From positions 1 to 64,000 of the forward strand of contig NZ_JACHCI010000015.1 of assembly GCF_014200675.1 (NCBI RefSeq): 64,000 bases of DNA. The letters are read 5' to 3'. Below the pieces are notes generated by a model. That model ran no database searches and was not told the origin of the DNA. It was given only the letters and a program-made list of their open reading frames with translations. Each line of letters opens with the position of its first letter. The first letter of the stretch is position 1. This document shows, piece by piece, positions 8,209 through 18,377 of this stretch. Both the position numbers and the translations under genes were made by a program. This DNA is from Janthinobacterium saanense (GTDB taxonomy: Bacteria; Pseudomonadota; Gammaproteobacteria; Burkholderiales; Burkholderiaceae_D).

Positions 8209-9084
8209 ATGGACCTGGAATCCTTGAAGATATTTTGCTCGGTCGCCAGTGAGCTCAGCATCACCCAGGCGGCCACCAGGCTGGGCCGCGCGGCGTCCAG
8301 CGTGACCACGCGCATCCAGCAACTGGAAGCCGATATCGGCGCCGAGCTCTTCGTCAGGACCAACAAGCGCATGGCCCTGTCGGCGGCCGGCGAGCGCTTT
8401 CTCGATTATGCCAAGCGGCTGCTGGCGCTGGAAGAAGAGGCGCGGCATGTGGTCACGGGCGGGCGCGAGGGTGGAACCTTGCGCGTCGGCAGCATGGAAA
8501 GCACGGCCGCCAGCCGCTTGCCAGCCTTGCTGGCGGCTTTCCACGCCCGCCATCCGGCCACGCGGCTGGAATTGAGCACGGCGCCCTCGCGTCCCTTGTT
8601 GGAACAAGTGCGCACGGGCCTGCTCGATTGCGCTTTTTTAGCGTTGCCGCCATCGTTAGACAGCGCCGCCGCCTTGGAAGAGCTGGGTTTGACCAGCAAG
8701 ACTGTGTGGCACGAAGAGCTACGCTTGCTGCTGCCCGCCAGCGAAGCCGATGCCAGCAGCGCCGCGCAGGTGCGCACGCGCTCGCTGGCTGCCTTTCCGC
8801 AAGGTTGTACGTATCGCAGCATCGCGGAAACCCAACTGGGCATTGCCGGCACTACCGATTGGCAAGTGCATGAGATGAGCTCGTATCACATCATGATCGC
8901 CTGCGTGGCCGCTGGCGCTTGCGTCACGGTGCTGCCAGAGAGCGTGCTCAAGCTGTCCAGCGCGCCGGCATCGCTGAAGAGCTTGCCGGCAGGGCAGGCC
9001 GATACCTTGCTGGTCTGGCGGACCGGATTCGCTATTCCCGCTTTTCAGCACTTGCTGCAGGAAATCAATCAGGTGGCGCTGTGA
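8209..9084 (+). CDS. LysR family transcriptional regulator
   Basis: The 291 residues have an N-terminal winged HTH (DLESLKIFCSVASELSITQA, then AASSVTTRIQQLEADIGAEL) and a LysR substrate-binding domain from about residue 90. The ATG at 8209 has GGAGA at 8199-8203; an upstream in-frame ATG at 8197 has no site. It is divergent from the nitronate monooxygenase gene, with a palindromic T-N11-A site in between, and is translationally coupled by GTGA overlap to the MFS gene downstream. It probably controls both directions. The inducer is unknown. Confidence 0.92.
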   Translation: MDLESLKIFCSVASELSITQAATRLGRAASSVTTRIQQLEADIGAELFVRTNKRMALSAAGERFLDYAKRLLALEEEARHVVTGGREGGTLRVGSMESTAASRLPALLAAFHARHPATRLELSTAPSRPLLEQVRTGLLDCAFLALPPSLDSAAALEELGLTSKTVWHEELRLLLPASEADASSAAQVRTRSLAAFPQGCTYRSIAETQLGIAGTTDWQVHEMSSYHIMIACVAAGACVTVLPESVLKLSSAPASLKSLPAGQADTLLVWRTGFAIPAFQHLLQEINQVAL

Positions 9085-10247
9085 GCGCGCTGGCCGGGCA
9101 CAGGCCGGCACGCTGGGCCAGCTTGCGTTCAGCCATCGAAGCGGCCATGATATTGGCGATCGGCATGGGCTTTGGCCGCTTCGCCTACACGGCGATCTAT
9201 CCGCATATGGTCGATGAAGGTCTGCTGAGCCTGCATGACGGCAGCCTGGCCGCCTCGGCCAACTATGCCGGTTATTTGCTGGGCGCCATCTTGTCCATGC
9301 GTGCGCATGCCCGCAGCGCGCACAAGCTATGTGTCTGGTCGGTCGTCGGGACGGTCGCCTGCCTGGGTTTGCTGGCCTTGCCGATGCCGGTCTGGGCCAT
9401 CGTGACGGTGCGTGGCCTGGCGGGTCTCTTCAGCGCCTTGTCCATGGTGTCCGCCTCCTTGTGGCTGCTGGAACACCGCAAGCATGGCAGCGGCGCGCCG
9501 CTGCTGTTTGCGGGCGTGGGCATCGGCATCGCCCTGTCGGCCGAATTGCTGGTGCTGGCCACCCACCTGGGTCTGCATAGCGCCGGCATGTGGCTGATGC
9601 TGTGCGCCGTCACCTTGGTGCTGGGTTTGCTGGCTGCACCCGGCATCGTGGCCAGCGGCGAGGGCACGCTCGATGCGCTGCTCAAGCCCGTGTCCATCAG
9701 CCAGGCACCGGTAGCCGCGTGGCCGCTGGTCTTGATCTATGGCTTGGCCGGTCTCGGCTACATCGTCACCGCGACGTATTTGCCGGTGCTGGTCAAGCTG
9801 GCCTTGCCCGATCTGAACTCCGCCCACGTGTGGGCCGTGTTTGGCCTGAGCGCTGCCCCATCCTGTTTCCTCTGGTACCGCGCCCATGAGCGCTACGGCA
9901 CGCGCAAGGTGCTGCGGCTCAACCTCTTATTGCAAGCCATCGGCGTGGCGCTACCGGCGCTGGCCCCGTCCGCCACTAGTTATATCCTCAGCGCCTTATT
10001 GGTTGGCGGCACTTTTATGGGCACGGCGACCATCGCCATGCCCGCCGCACAGCGGCTTGCACGCGCTGCTGCAAGCAAGGTGGGCGGCAAACTGGTGGCC
10101 ATCATGACCCTGGTGTATGGCGTCGGCCAGGTCAGCGGTCCCGTGCTGGCCGAAACGCTGTACGCGCAGCATCACAATTTCAGTAGTTCTTTGTTGGCGG
10201 CCGCTGGCGCGTTATTGCTGGCGATGGTGATCAGCCTGCGTCTTTGA
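9081..10247 (+). CDS. YbfB/YjiJ-type MFS transporter
   Basis: The 388 residues form 12 predicted membrane helices with the YbfB/YjiJ family N-terminus (EAAMILAIGMGFGRFAYTAI, then YPHMVDEGLLSLHDGSLAAS). Members are inner-membrane MFS carriers of mostly unknown substrate, often next to LysR genes. The start is GTG at 9081, overlapping the LysR stop (GTGA); AGGTGG lies just upstream. Translational coupling ties its expression to the regulator. No charged substrate signature is visible. Confidence 0.85.
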   Translation: MSALAGHRPARWASLRSAIEAAMILAIGMGFGRFAYTAIYPHMVDEGLLSLHDGSLAASANYAGYLLGAILSMRAHARSAHKLCVWSVVGTVACLGLLALPMPVWAIVTVRGLAGLFSALSMVSASLWLLEHRKHGSGAPLLFAGVGIGIALSAELLVLATHLGLHSAGMWLMLCAVTLVLGLLAAPGIVASGEGTLDALLKPVSISQAPVAAWPLVLIYGLAGLGYIVTATYLPVLVKLALPDLNSAHVWAVFGLSAAPSCFLWYRAHERYGTRKVLRLNLLLQAIGVALPALAPSATSYILSALLVGGTFMGTATIAMPAAQRLARAAASKVGGKLVAIMTLVYGVGQVSGPVLAETLYAQHHNFSSSLLAAAGALLLAMVISLRL

Positions 10248-10292
10248 TACAGGATTGCAAAGGTCGCATGCTGCTTTTCCAGGCGGCTGCCC

Positions 10293-11228
10293 TCACCCCA
10301 AGGACTTGATATAGCGCGGGTCAACCTGCGCGCAATAGCGGGCGCAGGCCTGGCGGGCCGCGTTCGCCGCCGCGTGCACCAGCATTTCGGCATTCGAGTG
10401 CCAGCACATCGAGACGATGATCGATGGCGGTTCGGGCTGCACCGGCAGCTTGACGAACTCGCCGCTATCGAGCTGGCTGGCCACGAACAGGCTGGGTATC
10501 GCCGCCACGCCATAACCATCTTTGACCAGCTGCACGATCGCCGCCACCGAAGGCGAGCAGGTGATGCGCGTCTGTTCCAGCGGCACCATGGCCAGATTGG
10601 CCATCTTGCCGAGAATTTCTTCCACCGCGCGCTGCGGCGCCGTGCCGCGCCCGAAGGTCAGGATGGGCAGCTGCAGCAGGCGCTGATGCAAGCCTTCCTT
10701 GCGCGGATCGACCAGGCCGTTGCGCGCGATCCAGTGCAGCGGGTAGGCGGCCAGCGCCTGCGACACGATTTCCTTGCTTTCCACGCCCTCGACCTGTATC
10801 ACCAGGTCCAGTTCGCTCGCCCGCAAGCGGCGCTCCAGCAGATTGCTCATGTCCACCGTGAGATCGACTTCCATCTCCGGATACAACACATTCAATTCGC
10901 GGATGTACTGCGCCAGCCAGCTGTGCACCACCGATTCGATCACGCCCAGCCGCAGGCGGCCACGCACCGCACTATCTTTGTGCGCCGCCGCCTGCAGCCG
11001 GCGCGTGGCGTCGACCACGGCTTTCGCATGGCCCAGCAGGTACTCGGCGTTGGCCGTCAGGCGGAATTCCTTGCTTTGCCGGTCGATCAATTCCGTCTGC
11101 AATTCCTCTTCCAAGGTCTTGATACGCAAGGAAATTGCGGCTGGCGTGGCGTGCAGCGCGCGGGCGGTGGCACGAAAGCTGCGTAGCTGGGCGAGGACGA
11201 CAAAGGTTTCAAGGAATCGGGTATTCAT
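10293..11228 (-). CDS. LysR family transcriptional regulator of the 5-oxoprolinase cluster
   Basis: The 311 residues have a typical LysR HTH at the N-terminus (NTRFLETFVVLAQLRSFRAT, AAISLRIKTLEEELQTELI) and a C-terminal effector domain. The ATG at 11228 begins the family N-terminus; the frame extends 24 codons upstream without family sequence. It is divergent from the DUF1445/MFS/5-oxoprolinase/porin genes, separated by 131 AT-rich bases with an imperfect inverted repeat at 11303-11327, so it is the likely regulator of that cluster. Confidence 0.9.
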   Translation of the reverse strand: MNTRFLETFVVLAQLRSFRATARALHATPAAISLRIKTLEEELQTELIDRQSKEFRLTANAEYLLGHAKAVVDATRRLQAAAHKDSAVRGRLRLGVIESVVHSWLAQYIRELNVLYPEMEVDLTVDMSNLLERRLRASELDLVIQVEGVESKEIVSQALAAYPLHWIARNGLVDPRKEGLHQRLLQLPILTFGRGTAPQRAVEEILGKMANLAMVPLEQTRITCSPSVAAIVQLVKDGYGVAAIPSLFVASQLDSGEFVKLPVQPEPPSIIVSMCWHSNAEMLVHAAANAARQACARYCAQVDPRYIKSLG

Positions 11229-11302
11229 GCAACAAGAATACCTTAACCCTTCGCACCAGGATAGCGCAGACCGATAAGAAAAACTAAACGGCAACGACAA
11301 AA

Positions 11303-11327
11303 ATAACTAGATAGTCGCTAGGGTTAT
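11303..11327. promoter_or_regulatory. Candidate LysR operator upstream of the DUF1445 gene
   Basis: An imperfect inverted repeat with outer arms ATAAC (11303-11307) and GTTAT (11323-11327) and inner TAG/CTA trinucleotides lies in the AT-rich divergent spacer. Arms and placement suit a LysR binding site; binding is inferred. Confidence 0.4.
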
Positions 11328-11359
11328 TCAAGTTTATTCTTAACTCATACATTTTTTTC

Positions 11360-12163
11360 ATGATGAATTCCACAGCGAATGAGACAGCCATGACACCAAG
11401 TGAACTTCGGCAACAAGTACGCACTGGCGCTTTTCGGCTACCGACCGCCGGTTACTGCGGCCCGTATGCCCAGGCCAACCTGGTGATACTGCCCCAGGCA
11501 AACGCCCATGATTTTTTGCTGTTTTGCCAGCGTAACCAGCGCGCCTGCCCGCTGCTGGCGGTGGGTCAGCCGGGGCAATGGCAGCTCGACAGCCTGGGCG
11601 ACGGCCTCGATATCCGCAGTGACGTGCCTGGCTACAACATTTATCGTCATGGTGAACTGGCGGAGCAAAGCCATGCGCTGCATGCGCTGTGGCGCGACGA
11701 TTTTGTCGTATTCGCAATCGGCTGTTCCTTCTCGTTCGAACAGATGCTGATGGATGCCGGCATCCGCTTGCGTCACGTCGAGCAGCAGCGCAACGTGGCC
11801 ATGTACCGCAGCAATATCAGCAACCACAGGGCCGGCCCGTTTGGCGGTGAAATGGTGGTGTCGATGCGCCCCATGACGGCGGCCGACGCCATCCGCGCCG
11901 TGCAGATCACCAGCCGCTACCCGGCCATCCATGGCGCGCCCGTGCATCTGGGCGATCCGCGCCTGATCGGCATCGACAATATTTTGCAGCCCGATTATGG
12001 CGACGCCGTCGAGATCATGGCCGATGAAATTCCCGTGTTCTGGGCTTGCGGCGTGACACCGCAGGAAGCCATACGCCATGCCCGTTTGCCTTTGGTGATC
12101 ACCCACCAGCCGGGCTACATGCTGGTCACCGACATACTCAACTCATCCCTGGCAGCTTTTTAA
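11360..12163 (+). CDS. DUF1445 putative hydro-lyase (D-glutamate cyclase-like)
   Basis: The 267 residues match the DUF1445/YcsI family, annotated as putative hydro-lyases and including the D-glutamate cyclase domain that interconverts D-glutamate and 5-oxo-D-proline. Family segments visible are [20 protein letters not shown], the [11 protein letters not shown] motif with its conserved Cys-Ser, [16 protein letters not shown], and the C-terminal [11 protein letters not shown] and [15 protein letters not shown] at 11360 and ATG at 11390 are both possible; neither has a strong ribosome site, and homology starts near 11390. It is the first gene of a cluster with an MFS carrier and 5-oxoprolinase, which supports a role in 5-oxoproline or a similar lactam. 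Confidence 0.88.
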   Translation: MMNSTANETAMTPSELRQQVRTGAFRLPTAGYCGPYAQANLVILPQANAHDFLLFCQRNQRACPLLAVGQPGQWQLDSLGDGLDIRSDVPGYNIYRHGELAEQSHALHALWRDDFVVFAIGCSFSFEQMLMDAGIRLRHVEQQRNVAMYRSNISNHRAGPFGGEMVVSMRPMTAADAIRAVQITSRYPAIHGAPVHLGDPRLIGIDNILQPDYGDAVEIMADEIPVFWACGVTPQEAIRHARLPLVITHQPGYMLVTDILNSSLAAF

Positions 12164-12233
12164 TTTCAAAAAAAGCGCAACGCTGAATACACAACAACAC
12201 GGCGGCTACGCCTGCAAAAAAACGGAGAGCACG

Positions 12234-13502
12234 ATGAACACGCAAGTACTCAGCAAGAAAGACGGCGACGGTCACTTTTCCTGGTATCACGCGCTGACCG
12301 GCAAGGAGCGCCGCACCTTCTGGAGCTGCAAGGCCGGTTATGGGCTCGACGCGATGGACACGCAATTTCTCAGCTTTGTCATCCCGACCCTGATCGCCAC
12401 CTGGGGACTGTCGAAAAGCGACGCGGGCCTGATTGGCACCGTCACCTTGCTCACGTCCGCAATCGGCGGCTGGCTGGCCGGCATCCTGTCGGACCGCATC
12501 GGCAGGGTCAAGGCACTGCAGATCACCATACTCTGGTTTGCTTTTTTTACGGTGCTGTGCGGCCTGGCGCAAAACTACACGCAGCTGCTGTGGGCGCGCG
12601 GCCTGATGGGTTTTGGCATGGGCGGCGAGTGGACTGCCGGCGCGATTTTGATGGGCGAAGTGATACGCGCCAAAGACCGTGGCAAGGCGGTCGGCATGGT
12701 GCAGTCCGGGTGGGCGCTGGGCTGGGGCGTGTCGGCAATGCTGTATGCGCTGATGTTTTCCCTGCTGCCGCCTGAATGGGCGTGGCGCGCGCTGTTTTTG
12801 CTGGGGGTGTTGCCGGCGCTGTTCGTGATCTTCATCCGCCGCTTTGTCGACGAACCGGAAGTGTTCCTGGCCCAGCAAGCAGTGCCGAATAAAGACCAGG
12901 CTTCATTCTGGCAGATATTCTCGCCCAAAATGATCAGCGTGACCCTGCGCGCCGTGCTGCTGACCACTGGCGCCCAGGGCGGCTACTACGCGATTACCAC
13001 CTGGCTGCCGACCTATCTGAAAACCGAACGCCATTTGACGGTGCTGGGCACCGGCGGCTACCTGGCGATGGTGATCGCAGGCTCCTATGTGGGCTACATC
13101 ATCAGCGCCTTTTTGACCGACTACCTGGGCCGCAAGAAGAACTTCATCCTGTTTGGCTTTGGCTCCATGTGCGTGGCGCTGATCTATACCCGCGTGCCAG
13201 TGACCGACGGCGTGATGCTGTTCCTCGGCTTTCCGCTCGGCTTCTTCGTCTCCGGTGTCTTCAGCGGCATGGGCGCCTTCTTGACCGAGCTGTTTCCGAC
13301 CGCGATCCGTGGCTCTGGCCAGGGCTTCAGCTACAACATGGGCCGCGCCGTCGGCGCACTATTTCCGCTGCTGATCGGCATGAGCAGCCAGACCATGGCG
13401 CTGGGCGCATCGATAGGCGTGTTCGCCGGCGTTGCCTACGGCGTGATGATACTGGCCGCACTGACCTTGCCGGAAACGGCCGGCAAACAACTTGAATCCT
13501 GA
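12234..13502 (+). CDS. MFS transporter of the 5-oxoprolinase cluster
   Basis: A 422-residue, 12-helix MFS carrier with the conserved loop [13 protein letters not shown] between helices 2 and 3 and [13 protein letters not shown] in the second half. An acidic-flanked [19 protein letters not shown] first helix resembles carriers of aromatic and other organic acids. GGAGAG precedes the ATG. It lies 70 bases after the DUF1445 gene and just before the 5-oxoprolinase, so 5-oxoproline or a related cyclic amide is the likely cargo by context. Direction is presumably import. Confidence 0.88.
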   Translation: MNTQVLSKKDGDGHFSWYHALTGKERRTFWSCKAGYGLDAMDTQFLSFVIPTLIATWGLSKSDAGLIGTVTLLTSAIGGWLAGILSDRIGRVKALQITILWFAFFTVLCGLAQNYTQLLWARGLMGFGMGGEWTAGAILMGEVIRAKDRGKAVGMVQSGWALGWGVSAMLYALMFSLLPPEWAWRALFLLGVLPALFVIFIRRFVDEPEVFLAQQAVPNKDQASFWQIFSPKMISVTLRAVLLTTGAQGGYYAITTWLPTYLKTERHLTVLGTGGYLAMVIAGSYVGYIISAFLTDYLGRKKNFILFGFGSMCVALIYTRVPVTDGVMLFLGFPLGFFVSGVFSGMGAFLTELFPTAIRGSGQGFSYNMGRAVGALFPLLIGMSSQTMALGASIGVFAGVAYGVMILAALTLPETAGKQLES

Positions 13503-13524
13503 TCCTGTCATTGAAAGCATTATC

Positions 13525-16500
13525 ATGAAAAACGACATTCCCGTTCAACAACTGCGCTGGCAATTCTGGGTCGACCGTGGCGGCACCTTTACCGACATCG
13601 TGGCGCGCCGCCCCGATGGCAAGCTGGTGACGCACAAGCTGTTGTCCGAATGCCCCGAGCGCTATGACGACGCCGTCACCCAGGGCATGCGCGAGATGCT
13701 GGGGCTGAAAGCCGGCGAAGCGCTGCCGTTTGATCAGATCGAAGTGATCAAGATGGGCACCACGGTGGCCACCAACGCGCTGCTGGAGCGCAAGGGCGCG
13801 CGCACCGCGCTGGCCATCACGCGCGGTTTTGCCGACCAGCTGCGCATAGGCTACCAGGACCGGCCCGACATCTTCGCCATGCAGATCGTTTTGCCCGACT
13901 TGATCTACGAAGAAGTGATCGAAGTCGATGAACGCATGGGCGCGCATGGTCAAGTGCTGCAGGCGCTGGACGAAGCGCTGCTGCGCCGCCAGTTCGAGTC
14001 CTTGCGGCAGAAGGGTTTTGACGCGATTGCCATCGTGCTGATGCATGCCTACCGCTATCCGCTGCACGAACAGCGCGTGCAGGCGCTGGCGCTGGCCGCC
14101 GGTTTCACGCAGATTTCAGTGAGCCACCAGGTCAGCCCGCTGATGAAGATCGTCGGCCGTGGCGACACCACGGTGGTCGATGCTTACTTGTCGCCGGTGC
14201 TGCGCGATTATGTGTCCCGCGTGTCGGTCGATACGGGCGACGTGCGCCTGATGTTCATGCAATCGAATGGCGGCTTGACGGACGCCGGCCGCTTCCAGGG
14301 CAAGGATGCGATCCTGTCCGGCCCGGCCGGCGGCATCGTCGGCGCCGTCAAGAGCTGCGAGGCGATAGGCTTGCAGCAGGTGATCGGCTTCGACATGGGC
14401 GGCACCTCGACCGATGTCGCCCACTACGACGGCGCCTATGAACGCGTATTTGAAACCGTGGTGGCCGGCGTGCGGGTGCGCGCGCCCATGATGCATATCC
14501 ATACGGTGGCGGCGGGCGGCGGCTCGATCTGCAGTTTTGAATATGGGCGCTTCAAGGTCGGCCCCGAATCGGCGGGCGCCAATCCTGGCCCTGCCAGCTA
14601 TCGCAAGGGCGGCCCGCTGACCGTCACCGACTGCAACGTGATGCTGGGCCGTATCCAGCCCGAACACTTCCCGCATGTCTTCGGCCCGAACGGCGACCAG
14701 CCGCTGGACCGCGAAGTAGTGGTGCAGCAGTTCACCCAACTGGCACAGAAGATCGAGGCTGAAACCGGCACGCGTCTGTCGCCGTCGGCGGTGGCCGATG
14801 GTTTCCTCGCTGTCGCAGTGGACAATATGGCGCAGGCCATCAAGTCGATCTCGGTGGAGCGCGGTTATGACGTCAGCCGCTATGCCATGTGCTGCTTTGG
14901 CGGCGCTGGCGGCCAGCATGCCTGCCGCGTGGCCGATGTGCTGGGCATGAGCAAGATCGCCATCCACCCTTACGCCGGCGTGCTGTCCGCCTTCGGCATG
15001 GGTCTGGCGGACATTCGCGCCATGCGCGAAGGCGCGGTGGAACAGCTGCTGAACGCCGCCGCGCTGGATGCGCTGCAGCCGCAACTGGCGGCGCTGGAAC
15101 AGCAGGCGGTAGCCGAATTGCTGGTCCAGCAGGTGGTCCGTGATGATATCCGCGTCGAACTGTGTGCGCGCCTGAAATACCAGGACAGCGATTCCGCCTT
15201 CGTGGTGGCGCTGGATGGCGAAGCGGCCATGGCTGACGCTTTTGCTTTGCTTTACCGCAGCCGCTTCGGCTTCGTGATGGAAGGCCAGCCGCTGGTGATT
15301 GAATCGATATCGGCGGAAGCCATAGGCGCTGGCGACGGCGCCGATTTCGAGATCTCCGTGCCGGATGGCGGCGCGCAGGTGGTCAATGCCCGCGTCGACA
15401 GCTATGTCGATGGCCAGACCGTGCCGATTGCGCTGCACGTGCGCTCTGAATTGCCGGTGGGCGCCTGCGTGCCCGGTCCGGCGTTGATACGCGAGGCGAT
15501 AGCCACCACCGTGGTCGATGCCGGCTGGAGCGCGTCCGTGCTGCCGGACCATACCTTGCTGCTCGAGCGCGTGGTGGCGGCCGGCAGCGTGCACAAGACG
15601 ACGACCGAAGTGCATCCGATACACCTGGAAATTTTTAACAATCTGTTCATGGCGATTGCGCGGCAGATGGGCACCACCCTGGAAAACACCGCTTATTCGG
15701 TGAATATGAAAGAGCGGCTGGATTTTTCCTGCGCGGTGTTCGACCGCGAAGGCAACCTGATTGCCAACGCGCCGCATATCCCCGTGCATCTGGGCTCGAT
15801 GAGCGACAGCGTGCAGTGCGTGATACGCCAGCACGCAGCGACCATGGCGCGCGGCGACGCCTATGTGTTGAACGTGCCCTACAACGGCGGCACCCATTTG
15901 CCCGACATTACCGTGGTGTGCCCCGTGTATGGCAGTGCGGACCGGCCTTTGTTCTACGTGGCGGCGCGCGGCCACCATGGCGACGTGGGCGGCATCACGC
16001 CAGGCTCCATGCCGCCGAACAGCACCAGCATCCTGGAAGAGGGCGTCTTGCTCGATAACGTCAAGCTGGTCGACCGTGGTGTGTTCCTGGAAGCGCAGAT
16101 GCGCACCCTGTTTGCCGCCGGCCCCTGGCCCAGCCGCAATATCGACCAGAACATCGCCGACCTGATCGCCCAGCTGGGCGCTTGCGAGACGGGCGCCAAC
16201 GAATTGCTGAAAGCGGCCGCCACTTACGGCGAACAGGTGGTGCTGGCCTATATGCAGCACGTGCAGGACAACGCCGAACAGGCGGTGCGCAAGGCGATCC
16301 GCAAGCTGCAAGACGCCAGCTTCGCCTACGAAATGGACGATGGCGCCATGCTGCGGGTGCAACTGACCATCGACCGCGAAAACGGTGGCGCGGTGGTGGA
16401 CTTCAGCGGCACCAGCGAGCAGCGGCCGACCAACTTCAATGCGCCGCTGTCGGTCTGCAAGGCGGCGGTGCTGTATGTGTTCCGCACCCTGATCGACAGC

Positions 16501-17133
16501 GACATTCCCATGAACGAGGGTGTGCTCAAGCCGCTCACCCTGATCGTGCCCGAAGGCTCGATGCTCAATCCCCGCTATCCGGCGGCGGTGGTGGCCGGTA
16601 ACGTCGAAGTGTCGCAGTACGTCACCGATGCGCTGTATGGTGCGCTGGGCGTGATGGCCGCCTCGCAGGGCACCATGAACAACTTCACGTTTGGGAACGA
16701 TGAACACCAGTACTACGAAACCATCGCCGGCGGTTCGGGGGCCGGCCCCGGCTTTGACGGTACGGCGGCCGTGCAGACGCATATGACCAACTCGCGCATG
16801 ACCGACCCGGAAGTGCTGGAATGGCGCTTTCCGGTACTGGTGGAAACGCATGCGATTCGTCGCGGCAGCGGTGGCAGTGGCGCGCACAGCGGCGGCGACG
16901 GGGCGCTGCGCCGCATCCGCTTCCTCAAAGCGATGACGGCCAACATCCTGGCCGGCCACCGCCGCATCGCGCCGTTTGGCTTGCAAGGTGCGCAGCCGGG
17001 TGCGCTGGGCCGCAACTGGGTCGAGCGCAGCGACGGCACGCTGGAGACCTTTGGCGCCACCCACACGGCCGACATGCAGGCCGGCGACGTGTTTGCGATT
17101 GAAACGCCGGGAGGTGGAGGTTTCGGCGCCTGA
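13525..17133 (+). CDS. 5-oxoprolinase (fused HyuA/HyuB-type, ATP-dependent)
   Basis: The 1202 residues are a single-chain fusion of a hydantoinase/oxoprolinase A part (about 1-680; [11 protein letters not shown] near residue 17, [36 protein letters not shown], an actin-like ATP-binding core) and a B part (about 695-1200; [40 protein letters not shown]). Eukaryotic-type 5-oxoprolinase has the same order and length and hydrolyses 5-oxo-L-proline to L-glutamate with ATP. Related proteins act on hydantoins, so the exact ring is not certain. The ATG at 13525 is preferred over an upstream TTG at 13492 that would overlap the MFS gene. It lies between the MFS carrier and a porin. Confidence 0.9.
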   Translation: MKNDIPVQQLRWQFWVDRGGTFTDIVARRPDGKLVTHKLLSECPERYDDAVTQGMREMLGLKAGEALPFDQIEVIKMGTTVATNALLERKGARTALAITRGFADQLRIGYQDRPDIFAMQIVLPDLIYEEVIEVDERMGAHGQVLQALDEALLRRQFESLRQKGFDAIAIVLMHAYRYPLHEQRVQALALAAGFTQISVSHQVSPLMKIVGRGDTTVVDAYLSPVLRDYVSRVSVDTGDVRLMFMQSNGGLTDAGRFQGKDAILSGPAGGIVGAVKSCEAIGLQQVIGFDMGGTSTDVAHYDGAYERVFETVVAGVRVRAPMMHIHTVAAGGGSICSFEYGRFKVGPESAGANPGPASYRKGGPLTVTDCNVMLGRIQPEHFPHVFGPNGDQPLDREVVVQQFTQLAQKIEAETGTRLSPSAVADGFLAVAVDNMAQAIKSISVERGYDVSRYAMCCFGGAGGQHACRVADVLGMSKIAIHPYAGVLSAFGMGLADIRAMREGAVEQLLNAAALDALQPQLAALEQQAVAELLVQQVVRDDIRVELCARLKYQDSDSAFVVALDGEAAMADAFALLYRSRFGFVMEGQPLVIESISAEAIGAGDGADFEISVPDGGAQVVNARVDSYVDGQTVPIALHVRSELPVGACVPGPALIREAIATTVVDAGWSASVLPDHTLLLERVVAAGSVHKTTTEVHPIHLEIFNNLFMAIARQMGTTLENTAYSVNMKERLDFSCAVFDREGNLIANAPHIPVHLGSMSDSVQCVIRQHAATMARGDAYVLNVPYNGGTHLPDITVVCPVYGSADRPLFYVAARGHHGDVGGITPGSMPPNSTSILEEGVLLDNVKLVDRGVFLEAQMRTLFAAGPWPSRNIDQNIADLIAQLGACETGANELLKAAATYGEQVVLAYMQHVQDNAEQAVRKAIRKLQDASFAYEMDDGAMLRVQLTIDRENGGAVVDFSGTSEQRPTNFNAPLSVCKAAVLYVFRTLIDSDIPMNEGVLKPLTLIVPEGSMLNPRYPAAVVAGNVEVSQYVTDALYGALGVMAASQGTMNNFTFGNDEHQYYETIAGGSGAGPGFDGTAAVQTHMTNSRMTDPEVLEWRFPVLVETHAIRRGSGGSGAHSGGDGALRRIRFLKAMTANILAGHRRIAPFGLQGAQPGALGRNWVERSDGTLETFGATHTADMQAGDVFAIETPGGGGFGA

Positions 17134-17214
17134 TGCACCCGATGTAGCAAGGGTGCGATGGCAGGGCTCCTGTCGCATCCCTCATTTCGAGCCTGTTCAA
17201 CTGGGGATAACATA

Positions 17215-18276
17215 ATGAAAAAAACAATGCTGGCGCTCGCTTTGAGCGCTTTGGCAGGGACGGCTGCTGCACAATCGAACGTCACGCTGTACGGCATCTT
17301 CGATATGGCGCTGGTGCGCGAGAGCGGTGGCCTTGCCACCACCAACAAGCTGACCAGCGGCGTGGAATCCGGTTCGCGCCTGGGTTTCAAGGGCAGCGAA
17401 GACCTGGGCGGCGGCACGTCAGCCATCTTCCTGCTGGAAAACGGCTTCCAGGGCGACACTGGCACGACCGGGCAGGGCGGCCTGCTGTTCGGCCGCCAGG
17501 CTTATGTGGGCTTGCAAAGCGATAGCGGCAGCGTGCTGCTGGGACGCCAGTACACGCCGCAATATCTGGCGGTGGCGGCAATCGACCCTTTCGGTTCCGG
17601 CACGGCAGGTGATAGCAAGAATCTGATGGCGACCACGGGCAACAGCGCCAGCCGCATGGACAATACGGTCAAGTATATCTCGCCGGTAGTCAATGGTTTC
17701 AGCGGAGAAGTCGTCTACGGCGCCGGTGAAGTGGCGGGCGACAACAGCGCCGGCCGCCAGCTGGGCGGCATGCTGAGCTATGCGGTAGGCAAGCTGACGG
17801 TGCGGCTGGCCAGCCATTATCGCAACAACGACACCGCCACCGTGAAGACCAGCAGCGCGCGCAATTCGGTGCTGACGGCGCTCTATGATTTCGGTACGTT
17901 CAAGGCGCATTTCGCGTATGGCGTCGACAAGGGCGTCAACAGCGCCTTGCCGCGCAACCTGGCCAATCCGTTTGGCTACGCGGTGGCGCCCACGCCATCG
18001 ACCGACAGCAATGTGGTGCTGCTGGGCCTGACGGTGCCGCAGGGCCCCGGCGTCTGGCTGGCTTCTTATATCCGCAAGAACGACAAGACCAGCTTTAACC
18101 AGGACGCCCAGCAGTTCGCGGCCGGCTACCGCTACTACCTGTCCAAACGCACCGATCTGTATGGAGTGTATGCCTACATCCGCAACCAGAACGGCGCCGG
18201 CTACACGGTCGGCAGCTCCATCGAAGGCGGCACCGGCAACCGTGCACTCAATCTGGGGATACGGCATATATTTTAA
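17215..18276 (+). CDS. Gram-negative porin (Porin_4 type)
   Basis: The 353-residue protein starts with a signal peptide (KKTMLALALSALAGTAAA, cleavage before QSNVTLYG) and is a 16-strand trimeric outer-membrane porin of the betaproteobacterial type: VTLYGIFDMALVRESGG first strand, GFKGSEDLGGGTSAIFLLE, FGRQAYVGLQSDSGSVLLGR, and a terminal aromatic NLGIRHIF that ends in Phe as needed for BAM insertion. It closes the 5-oxoproline-type cluster and is expected to let its substrate through the outer membrane. Start at 17215 is fixed by the signal peptide. Confidence 0.92.
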   Translation: MKKTMLALALSALAGTAAAQSNVTLYGIFDMALVRESGGLATTNKLTSGVESGSRLGFKGSEDLGGGTSAIFLLENGFQGDTGTTGQGGLLFGRQAYVGLQSDSGSVLLGRQYTPQYLAVAAIDPFGSGTAGDSKNLMATTGNSASRMDNTVKYISPVVNGFSGEVVYGAGEVAGDNSAGRQLGGMLSYAVGKLTVRLASHYRNNDTATVKTSSARNSVLTALYDFGTFKAHFAYGVDKGVNSALPRNLANPFGYAVAPTPSTDSNVVLLGLTVPQGPGVWLASYIRKNDKTSFNQDAQQFAAGYRYYLSKRTDLYGVYAYIRNQNGAGYTVGSSIEGGTGNRALNLGIRHIF

Positions 18277-18377
18277 AGATAGTCCGCGTCGTGGCCAATT
18301 GCAGGATGAGTGACATTGTGTGAACTTCCAGACGCATGTTTGCTTTCATAATGTCGCTCCCTTTGAGAGAGACTGCC

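Noticed and set aside
14116..17178. A 1020-codon minus-strand open frame
   Set aside because: It is the antisense shadow of the 5-oxoprolinase gene in high-GC DNA; the translation is His/Arg/Ala/Gln-rich with no family features.
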